A DNA stretch of 64,000 bases from Paracamarosporium sp. OC-R06-R3 (lineage: Eukaryota > Ascomycota > Dothideomycetes > Pleosporales > Didymosphaeriaceae), in assembly GCA_019828545.1 (NCBI GenBank), contig JACVRA010000054.1:124875-188874 (forward strand), read 5' to 3'. Positions within the stretch are counted from its first letter, which is position 1, and each line of letters begins with the position of its first letter. This document shows, piece after piece, positions 12,067-24,000 of this stretch. The translations under genes and the position numbers were made by a program. Below the pieces are notes generated by a model, which did no database searches, was not told the DNA's origin, and saw only the letters and a list, made by a program, of their open reading frames with translations.

Positions 12067-12381
12067 GGGTGGACCACTCCTTGATCCTCATCTGGCAACA
12101 GCAGCCAGTGCGAAAAAAAAAATTTCATGGTCAGCGAAGGCGTCTCGGATCTTCTTCTTCAATGGTGTTATACCACTTGCAGGATTTTTTTAAAGTTTCA
12201 AAAAGTGTGGGTAACACACTAAGATACTTAATGCATCAGTCAAGCATCAGCTTCCGACCTCTCTAGGTGCGCTATGTTTCGAAAAGCTACAGCTTCTCGA
12301 CTCCATACGTCCCCCGAGGAGGCCGGATGCAGAATCCATAATTTCATAATACCTGCCTCTCCCAGCGTGATCCACGACCTC

Positions 12382-13320
12382 TCATCCTTCTTCATTTCCT
12401 CCAATATGTACATCCTCCTCATCCCCCTCACCATTCGCCCACGCAGCCGCTAAGTTCCCAGCCTCTTCACCCAGCCGTGTTTCCTCCGCCACAGGCCTAA
12501 CATGCATACCATGGTCCGCTCCCCCAACAACCACCAACTTCGATCTAGCAGCCATCTTTCCCCGTGTTTTCTCCAACAGGTCAAGAGGACACATAGCATC
12601 TTTTTCCCCAATAACAAATAACACCCGCGTCGAACCCGGCAGATGAAGCAGAATCGCATCTCTCAAATCGTTCTTCGGCCCTTTCAGCGGATACGAAACA
12701 AGGATAAGTGACAGTTCGCGCTTTTCGTCTGCGGAAGCCAGGACTTCGGTACCTGCCGTGACGGCGGCACGAGCACCCATACTCCGGCCGCCGAGAACAA
12801 GGCTTTTTCCTCCGAGACCCAGATGTGATATGCATGCGTGGAAACCCTTGACTCGCGCAGTGAGGTTCATGGAGCCTTGGAAGGCGAAGACGGAGTTGTG
12901 CTTCGAGTAGCCTGTGCAGAAGTTGACTACGGCTGGGGCGGAGAGAGTCCCGCCTGCTCCGTGGGTGAATATGAGTGGTGAGGTAGCTGGGGTGGATTTG
13001 GAAAGGGTTGTGTATTGATGGCAAGTGATGGGATTCTTCAATAAGTCATGCCGGATAGTGAGCGTGTTCGGTGCGGTCGCCTTGGAAGGTGGACTATGAT
13101 CCGCGGAGTCGTCGGTTTTATTAGATGCTTTGTCTGCCTTTGGTGATGTCGTCCTCTTCGCTCGCTTGGCCCCTTTGGATGACTTTGCAGCCGTTTCTCT
13201 GATCTCAGATTTGGTAGCTTCATTTGCCGGGGCCGTCGCTTTCAATGCAGACCTTGTAACGCGTCTATTTGGACCTGGTGCATTATCTGTATCAACAACT
13301 TTGTGCTTTTTGGGGGGCAT
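12382..13320 (-). CDS. alpha/beta hydrolase, Tex30/KANL3 family, 312 aa
   Basis: A single exon. The first 85 residues are disordered and rich in Lys, Ala, Ser and Thr (MPPKKHK start, KGAKRAKR), suggesting nuclear entry. The hydrolase fold follows. There is an HGAGG oxyanion strand-turn near residue 120, the nucleophile elbow GGRSMGAR with Ser about 180, an acid strand FVIGEKDAMCP with Asp about 241, and GGADHGMHV with His about 270, so the Ser-Asp-His triad is complete. The pattern GGRSMGAR plus HGAGG is that of the KANL3/Tex30 group, proteins of mostly unknown substrate. An upstream in-frame GTG exists, but the ATG at 13320 is the first true start. The acidic tail (EGDEEDVHIGGNEEG) is not part of the fold. 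Confidence 0.82.
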   Translation of the reverse strand: MPPKKHKVVDTDNAPGPNRRVTRSALKATAPANEATKSEIRETAAKSSKGAKRAKRTTSPKADKASNKTDDSADHSPPSKATAPNTLTIRHDLLKNPITCHQYTTLSKSTPATSPLIFTHGAGGTLSAPAVVNFCTGYSKHNSVFAFQGSMNLTARVKGFHACISHLGLGGKSLVLGGRSMGARAAVTAGTEVLASADEKRELSLILVSYPLKGPKNDLRDAILLHLPGSTRVLFVIGEKDAMCPLDLLEKTRGKMAARSKLVVVGGADHGMHVRPVAEETRLGEEAGNLAAAWANGEGDEEDVHIGGNEEG

Positions 13321-15144
13321 CTTGTACACTCAAGCGTTGGAATGCAGTCCGAGCTGTCCTTGCCTGTCAAAGTATAATGTCTAGCCGTCGAACATTGACT
13401 ATGTATGCCAATATCTTTTTCGGGGCTAGGAACGATAAATGCTGCGTGAGTTAAGATTATGCAATAGACTGTCTGCGATGGTGTAGCAGTTTTGTCAATA
13501 AAGTGATGACGCGACTAGCGGCAATAGAAGGCGTGAGACTGGTCGAAGCATGATCCCTGTTCCCCAGCCACCTCAACCACATTGCAGCATCAGCACGACG
13601 GCTTTAACTATTTTCGATAACCAACTACATTCATAACATTGGGCACGGTATTTGTAGATCGTTTTATGTTGGTATCTACATCCTGATGTAGGCGTAATTG
13701 AATGGGTAAATGTCTTGGGAGCCTCATAGGGTTACAATGAGGCGTAAGGAACTCTGTAATACACAAGTCAGCGTTCTGCAAGCCAGTAAAGTATTATGGA
13801 TATGCATGTCCTTCATTCAACGTTACCTACAACTCGCGCTAATAAACTTTGTGAACAGATGCTTGCCATTCATATATTCATTAACGAAGCCGATGAAGTC
13901 TGCCAGCTTATGTGACACCCGAGATATCCACATAGCTCATAACAACTATTGAAGTTTGTTCAGCACAATAAAAAAAGGTCAAGCATCTACGTCAAGCTAG
14001 ATCATCTAGAAGTCTCGTTCGAATTTCGCAAGTACCATACATCATCGCAAAACGCCCGTACTAAGTCTTCCACAACCATACTGTCTTCAGCCCGATATTT
14101 CAATAGTGAAATCTTCAATCAACTTCTTAAAAATATGTCGACCAAAACATATTACTATTCTCACCGGACCAGACATTTGCAATGACTCCTAAAGTTCTGC
14201 TCGTCAACAGTCGTTGTCTCCTATAAGCTTGATAGCTTAGTAAAGGTACAGTATTCAGTGTACAGCTCTGCTGTGGTACCGATTCACTATGGTCATACGC
14301 TGTGACAAAACCAAATCGATCGAGACGTATCGTGCAACGTATGAAATCTTTCTAGTTTAGCTTTGCGTTTGACACTGTTCCACCAGCCATCTTCACTGCA
14401 TAGAAGGTAAACGAGTTAAGGAGAGTATTCACTTTTTTGAACAATACTGGGTAGGTATCCATATTCTCAACTTTGGGGAGTGGATCGTAGGATTTTTGCG
14501 TTCTTTGATATCTGGATTTTCGTGGACGGCTTCAGGATCGAGCTCCGGCTGAGTTAATGCATCCATACCGCAAGCAGTGATTGTCATAAAAGCATCGTGG
14601 CAAAGACATTTTTCATGACCTCGAGTAAAGGTTCGTGTAATCTCCCGTATCGGATTGGGAATGATAAAATTCTGCAGTAGGAGATCAAAGCGGCTTAAGC
14701 AACTTAACGTAGATTCTCAACTTCAACACCTAAGCTCTATATCTGCACTCAACGCAGCAAAAAGGGGTGAGATAGTTACGGATGTTTCATCACTCCTTCC
14801 ATGACCGTCGTCGTTAGCAATCTAAGTCGGTTCCACAAGTATGAACTGTGTATATTTCTACGAAAAGATCTCTTCACCTCCTCTCCTTGTCTATTATTTA
14901 TCCCCATAAAGCGTTTCTTAGACACAGCAACAAGCCATCTATCTCTTCACTACATATCAATTCCCTCGACTTCATCTATCTGAACCAGGGCTATCCCAAA
15001 TATGAAGCAACCAACCAGCCAAATCTACCCTCCATGATACATCTCTTCTCTACCACATCACCTCCCTCTTCAATCAAGCAAGATCTTCCACTGCCAAGCA
15101 CATCCACACACCCTCAACTCCCGATCCCAACATTCTAATCAAAG
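13321..15144. other. AT-rich intergenic region
   Basis: Visibly AT-richer than its surroundings, with only short frames. No signal peptide, splice pattern or repeat worth naming was seen. The last 150 bases are CT-rich, as in fungal promoters, and lead into the ORF at 15145. Confidence 0.5.
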
Positions 15145-15468
15145 ATGCCCAAAGTCGCACCAGACGCCCAACACACCCTATACATCGGCACAGCAGTACC
15201 ATGCTCGAGCCCAACCCGCGAGAAACCGGAGAACCACCCTTGCACGCGCCCTACCTTCTCAGACTCAACAGCACCCCTCCGCAACCCAAGACCCTCGCAA
15301 GCAACCCAAAAGCCCAAAGCCCCGTTTCAACAGCCGCCCGTCCCGTCAAACCTTCCAGACTCACGGCACGACGGCGACGACACCCCGACCAGAGCGTGCA
15401 TCTCCGAGGCCAAAACCCTGCTCCGCACATCTGCCCTAGCACAGCAGCACCGCGTCACCGTCGCATGA
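15145..15468 (+). CDS. hypothetical Pro-rich protein, 107 aa, or first exon of a gene
   Basis: The ATG at 15145 has good context (CAAAGATGCCC) and follows a long CT-rich leader without ATG, which is what a real fungal start looks like. The protein (start MPKVAPDAQHTLYIGTAVP) becomes Pro-, Ser- and Thr-rich and has no recognised domain. A competing frame (15201-15476) is also open and Pro-rich, so composition alone may be creating both. It may be exon 1 of a spliced gene whose later exons could not be found. Confidence 0.28.
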   Translation: MPKVAPDAQHTLYIGTAVPCSSPTREKPENHPCTRPTFSDSTAPLRNPRPSQATQKPKAPFQQPPVPSNLPDSRHDGDDTPTRACISEAKTLLRTSALAQQHRVTVA

Positions 15469-17789
15469 AGCGCTAGACATGCACAGGGAGCAAACGCACC
15501 GTCGATCATCGGTGAGCCTCACGGGGCTAGCGAAGCGATGCCATGCAAAATGGTCTGATCAGACACATGCCATGGCCGGGGACAAAGAAACAAGCACCGG
15601 ATAATTAGCCCTAGAGCGAGCGAGTCGAGCGAGCGCCAATCGGTACGTGGATAGCCGTCGCCTTTTGCTGCGGCCTCGTTGCTGATGATCAGCACTTGGG
15701 GCTCGGCTTACCCTGCGACGCGGTATGTGCGGAGCAGGTAGTGTGTAGAGAGGCTCTAGGCAAGGATGTGCGGGTGTGAATCGTGGAGTCGTGCGAGATG
15801 GGCTGCCTGGAAGGGAAGTCTGGCGATGTGTTGAGCTGAGCTGGTGCTGGGGATACGATGCTCCGGTATCCTCAGGTGGACGGGCGGCAGATGGGTGAGG
15901 GAGCTGGTTTATCGATGTGAATGCGTCTAGGAGCGGCTCGCAACGGGATGTGATATTAGCGACCTGAAATGGGAAGACTGGCGATGTTGTTCGGCGGGTG
16001 ACTTTCCCGGTTGATGTGATACGCTGAGGCGATCAGTTATAGATGTGAGATGGTATTGAGATGAGTGCTACGTTACCATAGATAGATCTGAGGCGGCTTA
16101 TACTGTGGCATTAGCGACCGATTCTTCACTACGTGCAAGTACTCCAGAAGTATTGCCATACCACTAATACCATGCATGCTGACCCAAACGGGAGACGCGC
16201 TGCCATACTACCCATGCCATGATATATATGAAATTTCCCTCTACACCCCGGCCTCAGCCTCACTCTCTCTCAACAAGAAGCACCAAGCAGGAACCTGCCG
16301 AACGCAAGGCAAGGCAGACGTTCCGCGAACCACACTAGCACTCAGTTCCCAACGGCCCCCCACCGCGCACACTGCACCTAGCCCCTAGCCGCACGTGACC
16401 CTCCCCTCATGCATGCACGCCCACCCATCACATCACCTACGGCACCCCTACGCATAAGCCAGCTTCCCTACCATAGCCCCCCGATCCAGCGCCCTCACGC
16501 GCGCCTCGTGCATGAAAACGACGCTCGCCTCTCGCTTACCCTTGGACGCAGTCACTCGCCCCGTCGCCTTCCAGCCCACTTCCCAGTTGCAACACGACCT
16601 CGCTGCTTCGCAGTCACGGCCGCCGCCTCCGCCGCCGCCGCCGCCCGAGTGCGCCCTCGCCCAAGTCCAGCTGCAGCGTGCGTCCGTCCGTTGGGTGCGT
16701 CTGCGTCTGCGTGTGCCTACGTGCCGGTCACCAACCAGACGACGCGCTTCCCCGCACCGTCATCATGCTCTCGCGAGGACCACGGCGCGCGCCCGAGGCG
16801 TGCCACCGAGCGCCATGACATGACATGCCATGCCATGGCGCGGACTGAAGGCGAGTCTAGCACGAAGAAGAAAGAAATGCACGAGGCCACCTGCCGCGTC
16901 ATACCTTGGTTCGGTCGTTCGTTCGTGGACGACCGTCCATCTCCGGCTGGCCCACGCAAAGGCGCTCGCAGCGGACAACCGACATGAGTCCGAAGTGCGG
17001 CGCCGAATCGAAGCCGCCGGGCAGCGGTCCGGGTCCGCCAGCTCACGTGCCCTCGGCATGCCGAAGGCTTCGGCAGCGCTGAGCCCGAGTTCGGGTGGCG
17101 CAAGGCTGCGACTGTGCTGTACTGTGCCATGGCGTGTGCAGCAGCATCGCATGGGGCGGCCCAGCCAAGGATGCGCTGCCGTCGACGTCGCTTTGGGAAC
17201 CCATTGCTTGGGCGGCGAGCCAAGTGCTCACTTCTTGCGGCATTTGTCTGGTCTGAGCGAGTGGCTTGGACTGGGGGGTAATAGTGATTATTTCTTGGAC
17301 AAGTATATACTACGTAGCAGCTATAGTTGGGAAAAGCAATCATAGACAAATTGAGACATTGGTTGACCCGTGCACCGGGTGGAGCTCGTAGCTCGTAGCT
17401 ATACAGTACAGCAGCGTAGAGGTACAGAAAGTTTCAAGCCAAATCGTTGCATCCTCGACGAAATTTTTGTTGAAAAGCAGAGTGCCACCTAGATGCCAAA
17501 ACAGAGATTGCAATGCAATGCCAACCCAAACAGAAGACAAGCGATGCCACAAAGACGCGTCGATGATTAATGAGGACAGGCTTCCCCAGCGCCGTGCGAG
17601 TGCAGATGCAGATTGTAATGAGATGTAAGACAAGTTGAGACCAGATTAGAGAGAGATGAAATACCAATGTTGCCTCCGCGATAACCGGGGTATCATGCCC
17701 TGATCGTTCCTCCATGTGATCATTTCTCGTGTATTCCTGTGATGATGTGTGTATGTTGTAAAGAGCGCTGCACCAAGTGCGCGCCGCCT
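15469..17789. other. intergenic, GC-rich low-complexity stretch
   Basis: From about 16.4 to 17.3 kb the DNA is GC-rich with a CCG run at about 16619-16648. Frames of 170-210 codons are open on both strands at once, the usual effect of high GC rather than coding. The piece 17.3-17.8 kb lies just downstream of the WOPR gene (minus strand) and probably contains its 3' UTR. Confidence 0.5.
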
Positions 17790-19502
17790 TTAGTAGCCGA
17801 AGCTCTGGGTCGGGGAGTATTTGGCGTCCGTGACATAATACGTGGGAGGTTGTGCTTGGGGAGCAGCAGGGTACGTCGCATGGGTATAAGGGGGCTGCTG
17901 CATGACCATAGGAGCCGATGTGCGGCGGTACACGTTGTGTTGCTGAAGTGGACCTTGACCGCTGTAATCAACCACTGGGGACTGCGACATAGGATATTGA
18001 GGAGCCTGCGGGACTACCTGTTGGGGTGCCGCTCCGTACTGCACAGCCGCTGACGGGCCATAGTGTTGAGAGGCTGGGGCTGGCTGTGCCGAAGGATACT
18101 GTGCAGATTGCTGCGAGTGTGGCGGATATTGGTGCGCCGAAGATGCTGGAGAAGAGTAACGTTGAGCCGCTCCTTGCTGAGATGAAAGATGGTGTGGTGA
18201 CGCTGTTTGGCTGTACTGTTGGGCCACGTTTGGCACCTGCGGTGGGTAGTGCTGTGGAGATTGTTGCTGTACCGAATATTGCGACGTATTCGGCTGAGCA
18301 ACGTACTGGGGAGGGTTGCCTTGAGGCGCAGGATAAGGATGGGCGCTTTGAGGTGAGGTAAACTGAGGCCAACTTCCCGGGATGTTGACATATATGGATG
18401 ACGGAAGTCCGGTCGGGGGGTGAGCAACGGGCATGTGAGTGGGATAGTGCGGCTGTTCCTTGCTCTCCTCATCCTCGAGACTCACTTTCCATCCTGTGAG
18501 CAGCTCTGGCCTGGGCTGGATATCGCGGAGATTTGGGTCCTCGCCTGGGCGCTTCAGCTTGCCTTGAACGACATCTTCGAGCGTGTAGTAAGAAATAATG
18601 TGGTGGTTAGTCCCTTGATATTTGACCGAGATTGTCTTCTTCATCAGACCGCCCTCCTTGAACTCGTAACTGTCGATCAAAGAGCCGCAAAAGCGTCGCT
18701 GCTGTTCGAGACTCAAGCTTTGAGCAAAGTTCGCGTAGACCTTCTCCGAGGGTTCCACTGGTGTTACGTCTCCAGCGACGGCGCTTTGATAGACGTGGTT
18801 GTCATATTCATCGTCCGAGTTGCCAACGTTTTCGCCAGTTTTCGTGATCGAAGGACCGGCGCTTTCCTTGCGCTTTCGCTTGCCACCACACGAGGGGTTG
18901 AGAGCAGATCTTTTTTCTTCGGGCTTCAAGGCTCGGGTAAGTTGGCGGTAGATGAGGCAGTTGTTCATAACCCTGCTGGGGGACCAGTGGACGGCATCGG
19001 TCCAGCGCCTGATGCCAGATGCATTTTCCTCATAAACGAGAACAGTGCCGGAGGTGAGCATCTCGGCACGTTCCTTGTCGTGCGGTCGACGGCTGATGTG
19101 ACCAAGTCGCCCCTGCAGCGCAGCTTCCACAATCGTCATGGCATCCTTCGTAGTATCGAGAAAACCGTGCCAAGTAGGCTTGAAAGCCGGCTGAGCCTTC
19201 ACAATGGCGCCTGTAAGCTGATGCCTCTGAGGTGGGGTGGACCTTCCCGTGGTAACGACATGGGAAGTTGCGATTGAGTGATGACGCGGAACGCTTAGTG
19301 GGGCTGGTTGTTGGGTGTTGAGATGAGCGTAGACGGAGTGGTCGAAGATTGGGGTATAGGTGCTTGTTTGCGAGGTTGCAGATTGCGGCCATTGCCAGGC
19401 ATCAGTGTCGCTGTATCCTTCGATCTTCTGGGGGCCGCTGAAGGGCAAATCATGCCCGAAAGAGGGCATTGCCAGGGTGGGCGCTCTTATACTCTGCAAC
19501 AT
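17790..19502 (-). CDS. WOPR-domain transcriptional regulator, Wor1/Ryp1/Sge1 type, 570 aa
   Basis: A single exon. The WOPR fold is in two boxes. WOPRa covers about residues 108-190 and contains WHGFLDTTKDAM, GRLGHISRRPHDKERAEML, SGTVLVYEE, GIRRWTDAVHWSPSRV and LIYRQL. WOPRb covers about residues 268-320 and contains FCGSLIDSYEFKEGGLMKKT and HHIISYYTLEDV. A Lys/Arg cluster (GGKRKRKES) between them is a likely nuclear signal. Residues 380-570 are Gln-, Pro-, Tyr- and Ser-rich, as in activation tails of this family. In other fungi these proteins are master switches of morphology: white-opaque switching, yeast-phase growth, conidiation and effector expression. RRPHDKER plus the complete second box fits the Wor1/Ryp1/Sge1 branch rather than Pac2. 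The ATG at 19502 lies next to TTGCAG, so the real start could be the Met at residue 12 (19469). Confidence 0.9.
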   Translation of the reverse strand: MLQSIRAPTLAMPSFGHDLPFSGPQKIEGYSDTDAWQWPQSATSQTSTYTPIFDHSVYAHLNTQQPAPLSVPRHHSIATSHVVTTGRSTPPQRHQLTGAIVKAQPAFKPTWHGFLDTTKDAMTIVEAALQGRLGHISRRPHDKERAEMLTSGTVLVYEENASGIRRWTDAVHWSPSRVMNNCLIYRQLTRALKPEEKRSALNPSCGGKRKRKESAGPSITKTGENVGNSDDEYDNHVYQSAVAGDVTPVEPSEKVYANFAQSLSLEQQRRFCGSLIDSYEFKEGGLMKKTISVKYQGTNHHIISYYTLEDVVQGKLKRPGEDPNLRDIQPRPELLTGWKVSLEDEESKEQPHYPTHMPVAHPPTGLPSSIYVNIPGSWPQFTSPQSAHPYPAPQGNPPQYVAQPNTSQYSVQQQSPQHYPPQVPNVAQQYSQTASPHHLSSQQGAAQRYSSPASSAHQYPPHSQQSAQYPSAQPAPASQHYGPSAAVQYGAAPQQVVPQAPQYPMSQSPVVDYSGQGPLQQHNVYRRTSAPMVMQQPPYTHATYPAAPQAQPPTYYVTDAKYSPTQSFGY

Positions 19503-20050
19503 GGGGAAAAGCGAAGAAACGGGCTGGAGTGACGGAAAGTGGGTTCGAAGGTAGTGAGATCCAGCTCAATGGTCCAATCTGCACGTAGAATCCGAGGCAA
19601 TGCCGAGCAGCACAGTCCTGCAGTGGGTTCCAGTGGGAGGATCCAGTAAATCAAGGTTACGAGCTGGAAGCAGATGGTACGAAGTTGCGAAAACACTTGG
19701 GGGAGGGAAGCGGATTAGTAGCTAAGAAATAGCAGAGAAGGCCCAGGACGAACAGTGAGGACGGCGCAAGAACGCTTGGAAGCTCCGAGCAGTCAGTTTC
19801 GACAGCAATTGTCAGGGGGAAACGGCAAGAGAACTCACAGGACGGCGAAGAGACGAAAAAAGTTGGGATGATAGTGCTTGTTCCGATGGCGCCGGCGAGG
19901 TGCAGACTGTGTAGCACGGTAGATTTGACGTGGTTGGACGAGTCGGCCTGCTGGGAGAGCTACGAGGCAGGACAGGCGCGGGGCTGTGGGCGTGCGAGGA
20001 GCAGCTTCCCCCACAGGTGACGATGCTTAGTCAGGAAAGAGCGTGGGTAA

Positions 20051-20079
20051 AAGAGAGAGAGAGAGAAGGAGAGGGGAGA

Positions 20080-20114
<35 letters not shown>
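20051..20114. repeat. GA/CT microsatellite
   Basis: An almost pure AG dinucleotide tract. It is read as CT on the strand of the WOPR gene and lies about 550-610 bases upstream of its ATG. CT tracts of this kind are common in fungal core promoters and leaders, so it may be part of that gene's control region. Confidence 0.9.
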
Positions 20115-20119
<5 letters not shown>

Positions 20120-20940
20120 GGTGTTGCAGGACGACGAGCACTGCTTTGGGGGAGCAGATGCAGGCGGTCGTGGTGCTAAAGAAGTCAGTCTCTCGAGTGA
20201 GGGGTGGTGGTGAGGGCACACGTACCCACAGGTCGAGGTGCAGAGGCCCGATATCAGTGTCGGTGTCGAGGTACCAGGACCAGGGGCGAGGCACAGTGAT
20301 ATGTGCGGTGGTATTGTCGGGAGGGCGAATTACGCAGAGGCCAAGGAGACCCTGGGCGGAGCAGGGACAGGTTCGCCCCGGTGAATAGCAAGGAGGGCGG
20401 GGAATAGCAGAGTCGACGGCGGCATCAGTACAGAGTGGCAGCCGGCATGGGCCTGGGTGGGCGCGGCGAGCAGCAGTGGAGCGAGCTACGAGCGGAAGGG
20501 GATTGGCGGTCGGAGAATATCTGGGTCCTCTGGCGGATGGGCAGGTCAAGCGCACTGCAGCAGGGCATGTGCGAGGAGGAGACAGCAGCAGTGCAGCGGT
20601 GCAGCAGTGCAGCAGTGGGCGAGGAGCTGGGGGGAGGGTGCAGCTTTCTCTTGGGCCATGACACGCTGTTGGACGAGGCCATGCCGTGCTGGGCGGGTTG
20701 AGGGCTGGGGAGCGCCCCTGTTGGGTGCGCGGTGCTATGCCCTGGCGGGGGTGCTCAGAAGAGCGTCGCACAGCCCTGCTGGGGATGTTCGCCGCCAGCC
20801 CCGTCCGCCCGCTCACGTTCTGGCCCTGAAGCAGATCAACTGACTAGCCATCCCTGAGCGCGAGACTGGCGTTCCTGGACGGCGTGGTGGGAGGGCGCGG
20901 CGTGGAAGAGCGCGGCAGCACTGGCAGCGGCACCCGCAGG

Positions 20941-21006
20941 CAGGCACTCACTCACAGGCACTCACAGGCACTCACACAGGCTGGCAGGCAGGCAGGCAGG
21001 CAGGCA
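20941..21006. repeat. CACTCACAGG minisatellite and GGCA microsatellite
   Basis: Three to four copies of a CACTCACAGG-like 10-mer (about 20945-20979) are followed by a run of GGCA (20983-21006) and then CA and CCCA repeats. No gene overlaps it. Confidence 0.85.
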
Positions 21007-24000
21007 CACACACCCACCCACGCACCCACGGACGGCCACCACACAGCGCGCGCCCTCCCGAAGTCGGCACCCACCCACCCAGCCAGCGTCTGGGTGCGCG
21101 CGAGGCAGAGGCAGGCGGGCTGGGCGGAAGTCGACGCGGGCGCTCGCGGCCACAGCAGGCCCGGGCGGGCTAGCAGGGCGCGGAGTCGGGACGATGCGCT
21201 ACTACGCGAGCGCTGTTTCACGCCTTTTCGCCGACCCTTGCCGCCCAGCCAGCGCGGAAGCCCGCCTCGACGACCAACTGACGACGGCCTCAGTGCCTGT
21301 GCCCGCGTCCAACGTCGCCGCCTGCGCGCTGCACGCCCGTCACGCCTCGGGCCTCACGCCCTCGACAGCCCACCAGCCCGCCCGTGCCCGGCCTCTGGCG
21401 CGCGGCAGCCCTTGCCAGAAGCGCGCCGCCCTCGAGCTGAGAGCCTGACAATGCGCCCGCGCCCGTCTCACGCCCGCTGCTCGCCAATCACATCGGCCCG
21501 TCCTGGTGACCACCTGCAGCGTGCACCATCCCATACCCAAACCCGGCCTGCATGGTTCCGCTGGTGCTGGCCAAACCCTGCCCGTCACCGACGCCCTCTC
21601 TCCTCTGTTTGCTGCCCGTCAACGAGAAGCTGGTGCGCATTCGGTCCGACGTGCCCGCGACAGCTCTGCGTCTGCCCACACCCTCACCACGCCGCACGCT
21701 GCTGCTCCAAGCGACGCCCATGTCACGTTGCCACGCCGTGATGGACACGATCTACCGGCGCGCTCCGCGACTCAGGCTCGCCGTCGTCCTGCCCTGCTCT
21801 CCCTCGTCACATTGCGCGCTGCCCACCGCGGGCCTGAATATCCTCCCCTTGCGGCTAGCCCCGCCGGCCCTCTCTCCAAACAAGGCAATTCGCTGCCCAT
21901 GTGCATGACAACTGAATCGTCGTCCCACGCCTGCCCGCGATGCACTCGACGCACTCGACGCACAGAACGTCTCCCGCCGCCGCCCACAATCTCTGGTGCT
22001 GCGTCATCCTCTCGACGTGCGACGTCCAACGTTGAGATAAACTACCCTCCATCTTGACGAGGCTGAGTGAACCACAGAGGCGGGTACCCTAGCCCGCCGT
22101 TGCAGACACACCATCGCTGATGCACGAGTCGACCTGCCTCCCACGCTTCCCAAAAAGCAACCGTCGCCATCGTGCGGGGGGGTTTCGTGCCTGGCGTCCT
22201 TAACAGAAGCAATTATTGTCACCACTCGCCATACATGTCCCCGCCCATGGCCTATCCCCCAGAATCTGCACATCAATCCGCCAAACTCAATGCATGTCAT
22301 TCCAGAGCCCTCGACAACCCGAGCGGCATCGGAGCCTCGACTTTCTTCAGAAGACGTCTAGAAACGGCACAATTGCCGTGATCGCCCTCGTGGATCAAAT
22401 ACCGGCATGCCGCCCTGCAAGGCCGTTATCCCACGCTCGACTTGGCCCTCTCATTTCTCATCCCGTCTACACACCACAACCTGTGCCCTCTCTGTTCGTC
22501 GACTGTTCGAGTTGCTCGTGCAATGGCGCGTGACTGTCGCGTTTCGTTCTACTTAGCCTTTTTCGCATCCACCCGAGCCCAAGTTCGAAACGAGAATCCT
22601 GCCCTTGTGAGTTCTGGCCGCCTAATCATGCGATGACTCGTTGCGTAAAGCTGGACATGCGCGAGATTGCAAGGTCACTTCCTTCGCTTCGCCCCCTGTA
22701 CAACGGAGGACAGCAGCGCAATAAAACTGTTACGAGCTCAGTGATTTCGGTCGGCTACATCGGTCCCAGAGTGGATATTGACCAAACCCCGACGAAGCCG
22801 AATCTTTGTTCACGCCGTCTCGTCTCATGGCTTTTTGCAACGAGTGTTGACGTGATTGAGCACCCGCGTCCTTGTCGACGCTACGGCAATTACGGCATTC
22901 GACAGTTCCATCTCTTGACGTGAGTTCGTTCTCGACTGCACCGGCCATCCTTAGAGCAGTTGATCCAAAACAACACACGACCGTCGGTCGTTATACTATG
23001 ACAACAAGATCGGATTAGACACCCTTGGCATACTTGGACGACTTCATTACAGCAATCTCCTCGCCACGTGAGGGACTGTCTAGATTGCTCAATTGAGAAT
23101 AGCATTTGTACACTTGCTTGAACAAGAACATCCCGGCCCCATGCAGCGGAAGTCAACGCCGACACGTGGAAGCTTTGGTGGGTGGAGCTGCATCTGTACC
23201 ACTGCCGTCGTTACCCGTCCTCAGCCCTCTTTTCAGGCACGAAAATATATTGAGGCGCACCACAATCCGAGCGCTGCCATGGGTGTGGGGAATTGCACAG
23301 GTTCTGCACAGTGGCCCAAGTCCAGCTTCTTCTCAACAAGCCACATTGGATTGCAAGCTCTAGTTCCCGACGCCACTGCAACAATGCTCTATTGTTTCGA
23401 TATACTGAAATCAACCGAGCCTCCAAGGCTCATCCACCCCCGCACGATCTGATGATCTTCACTTCCATCATCTTCGGTTCTGGTACACATGACGCCATCG
23501 CTTCGCTCGTTCGAAGGATTTGGTCGTACTTGTTTCCCCTCACAAGAGCCTGTTGCGACTAATTCTACTGCAGTAACGCTCCACGAGTAGAAAACGGGGA
23601 TTTTCCTCTTCCGGTCATGGTGCAGCACGGCCTTGCACAGCGCCGGCCAGGTACTAAACTCTATTCGTGACGGAGCGAGGATTGCGCGCTAGAGCTTAGT
23701 CGGTGGCTGGATAGTGGAAGAATGGTGTAGATCCCTTTAGTACGCAAACCTCATGATCTTCCAGCGTCCTGTCGATCGCGTACGGCTTAGCGCAAAGGCA
23801 TCTCATGAGTTCGTCGCAGACGAGCGCCGTTTCCAACTACACATTGGGCTCACCGGTCACCAGACCACTAGGCTGCACGTTGCTGCAGTCAGGCAGCCCC
23901 ACTTGCTGCTGCATTCATGCAGGCGCAACTGATACTCAACAGTTTCGTTGACAGTGTGGTCTAAAACGTCAATGTCAGGTACCACTCCCCGGTCGGTACC

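Noticed and set aside
16409..17349. Frames of 129-210 codons on both strands
   Set aside because: GC-rich, low-complexity DNA opens several frames at once; no domain, no coherent start context, CCG repeat inside.
20031..22057. Frames of up to 285 codons upstream of the WOPR gene
   Set aside because: Arg/Pro/Ala/Ser-rich products of GC-rich repeats, open on both strands, no recognisable protein.
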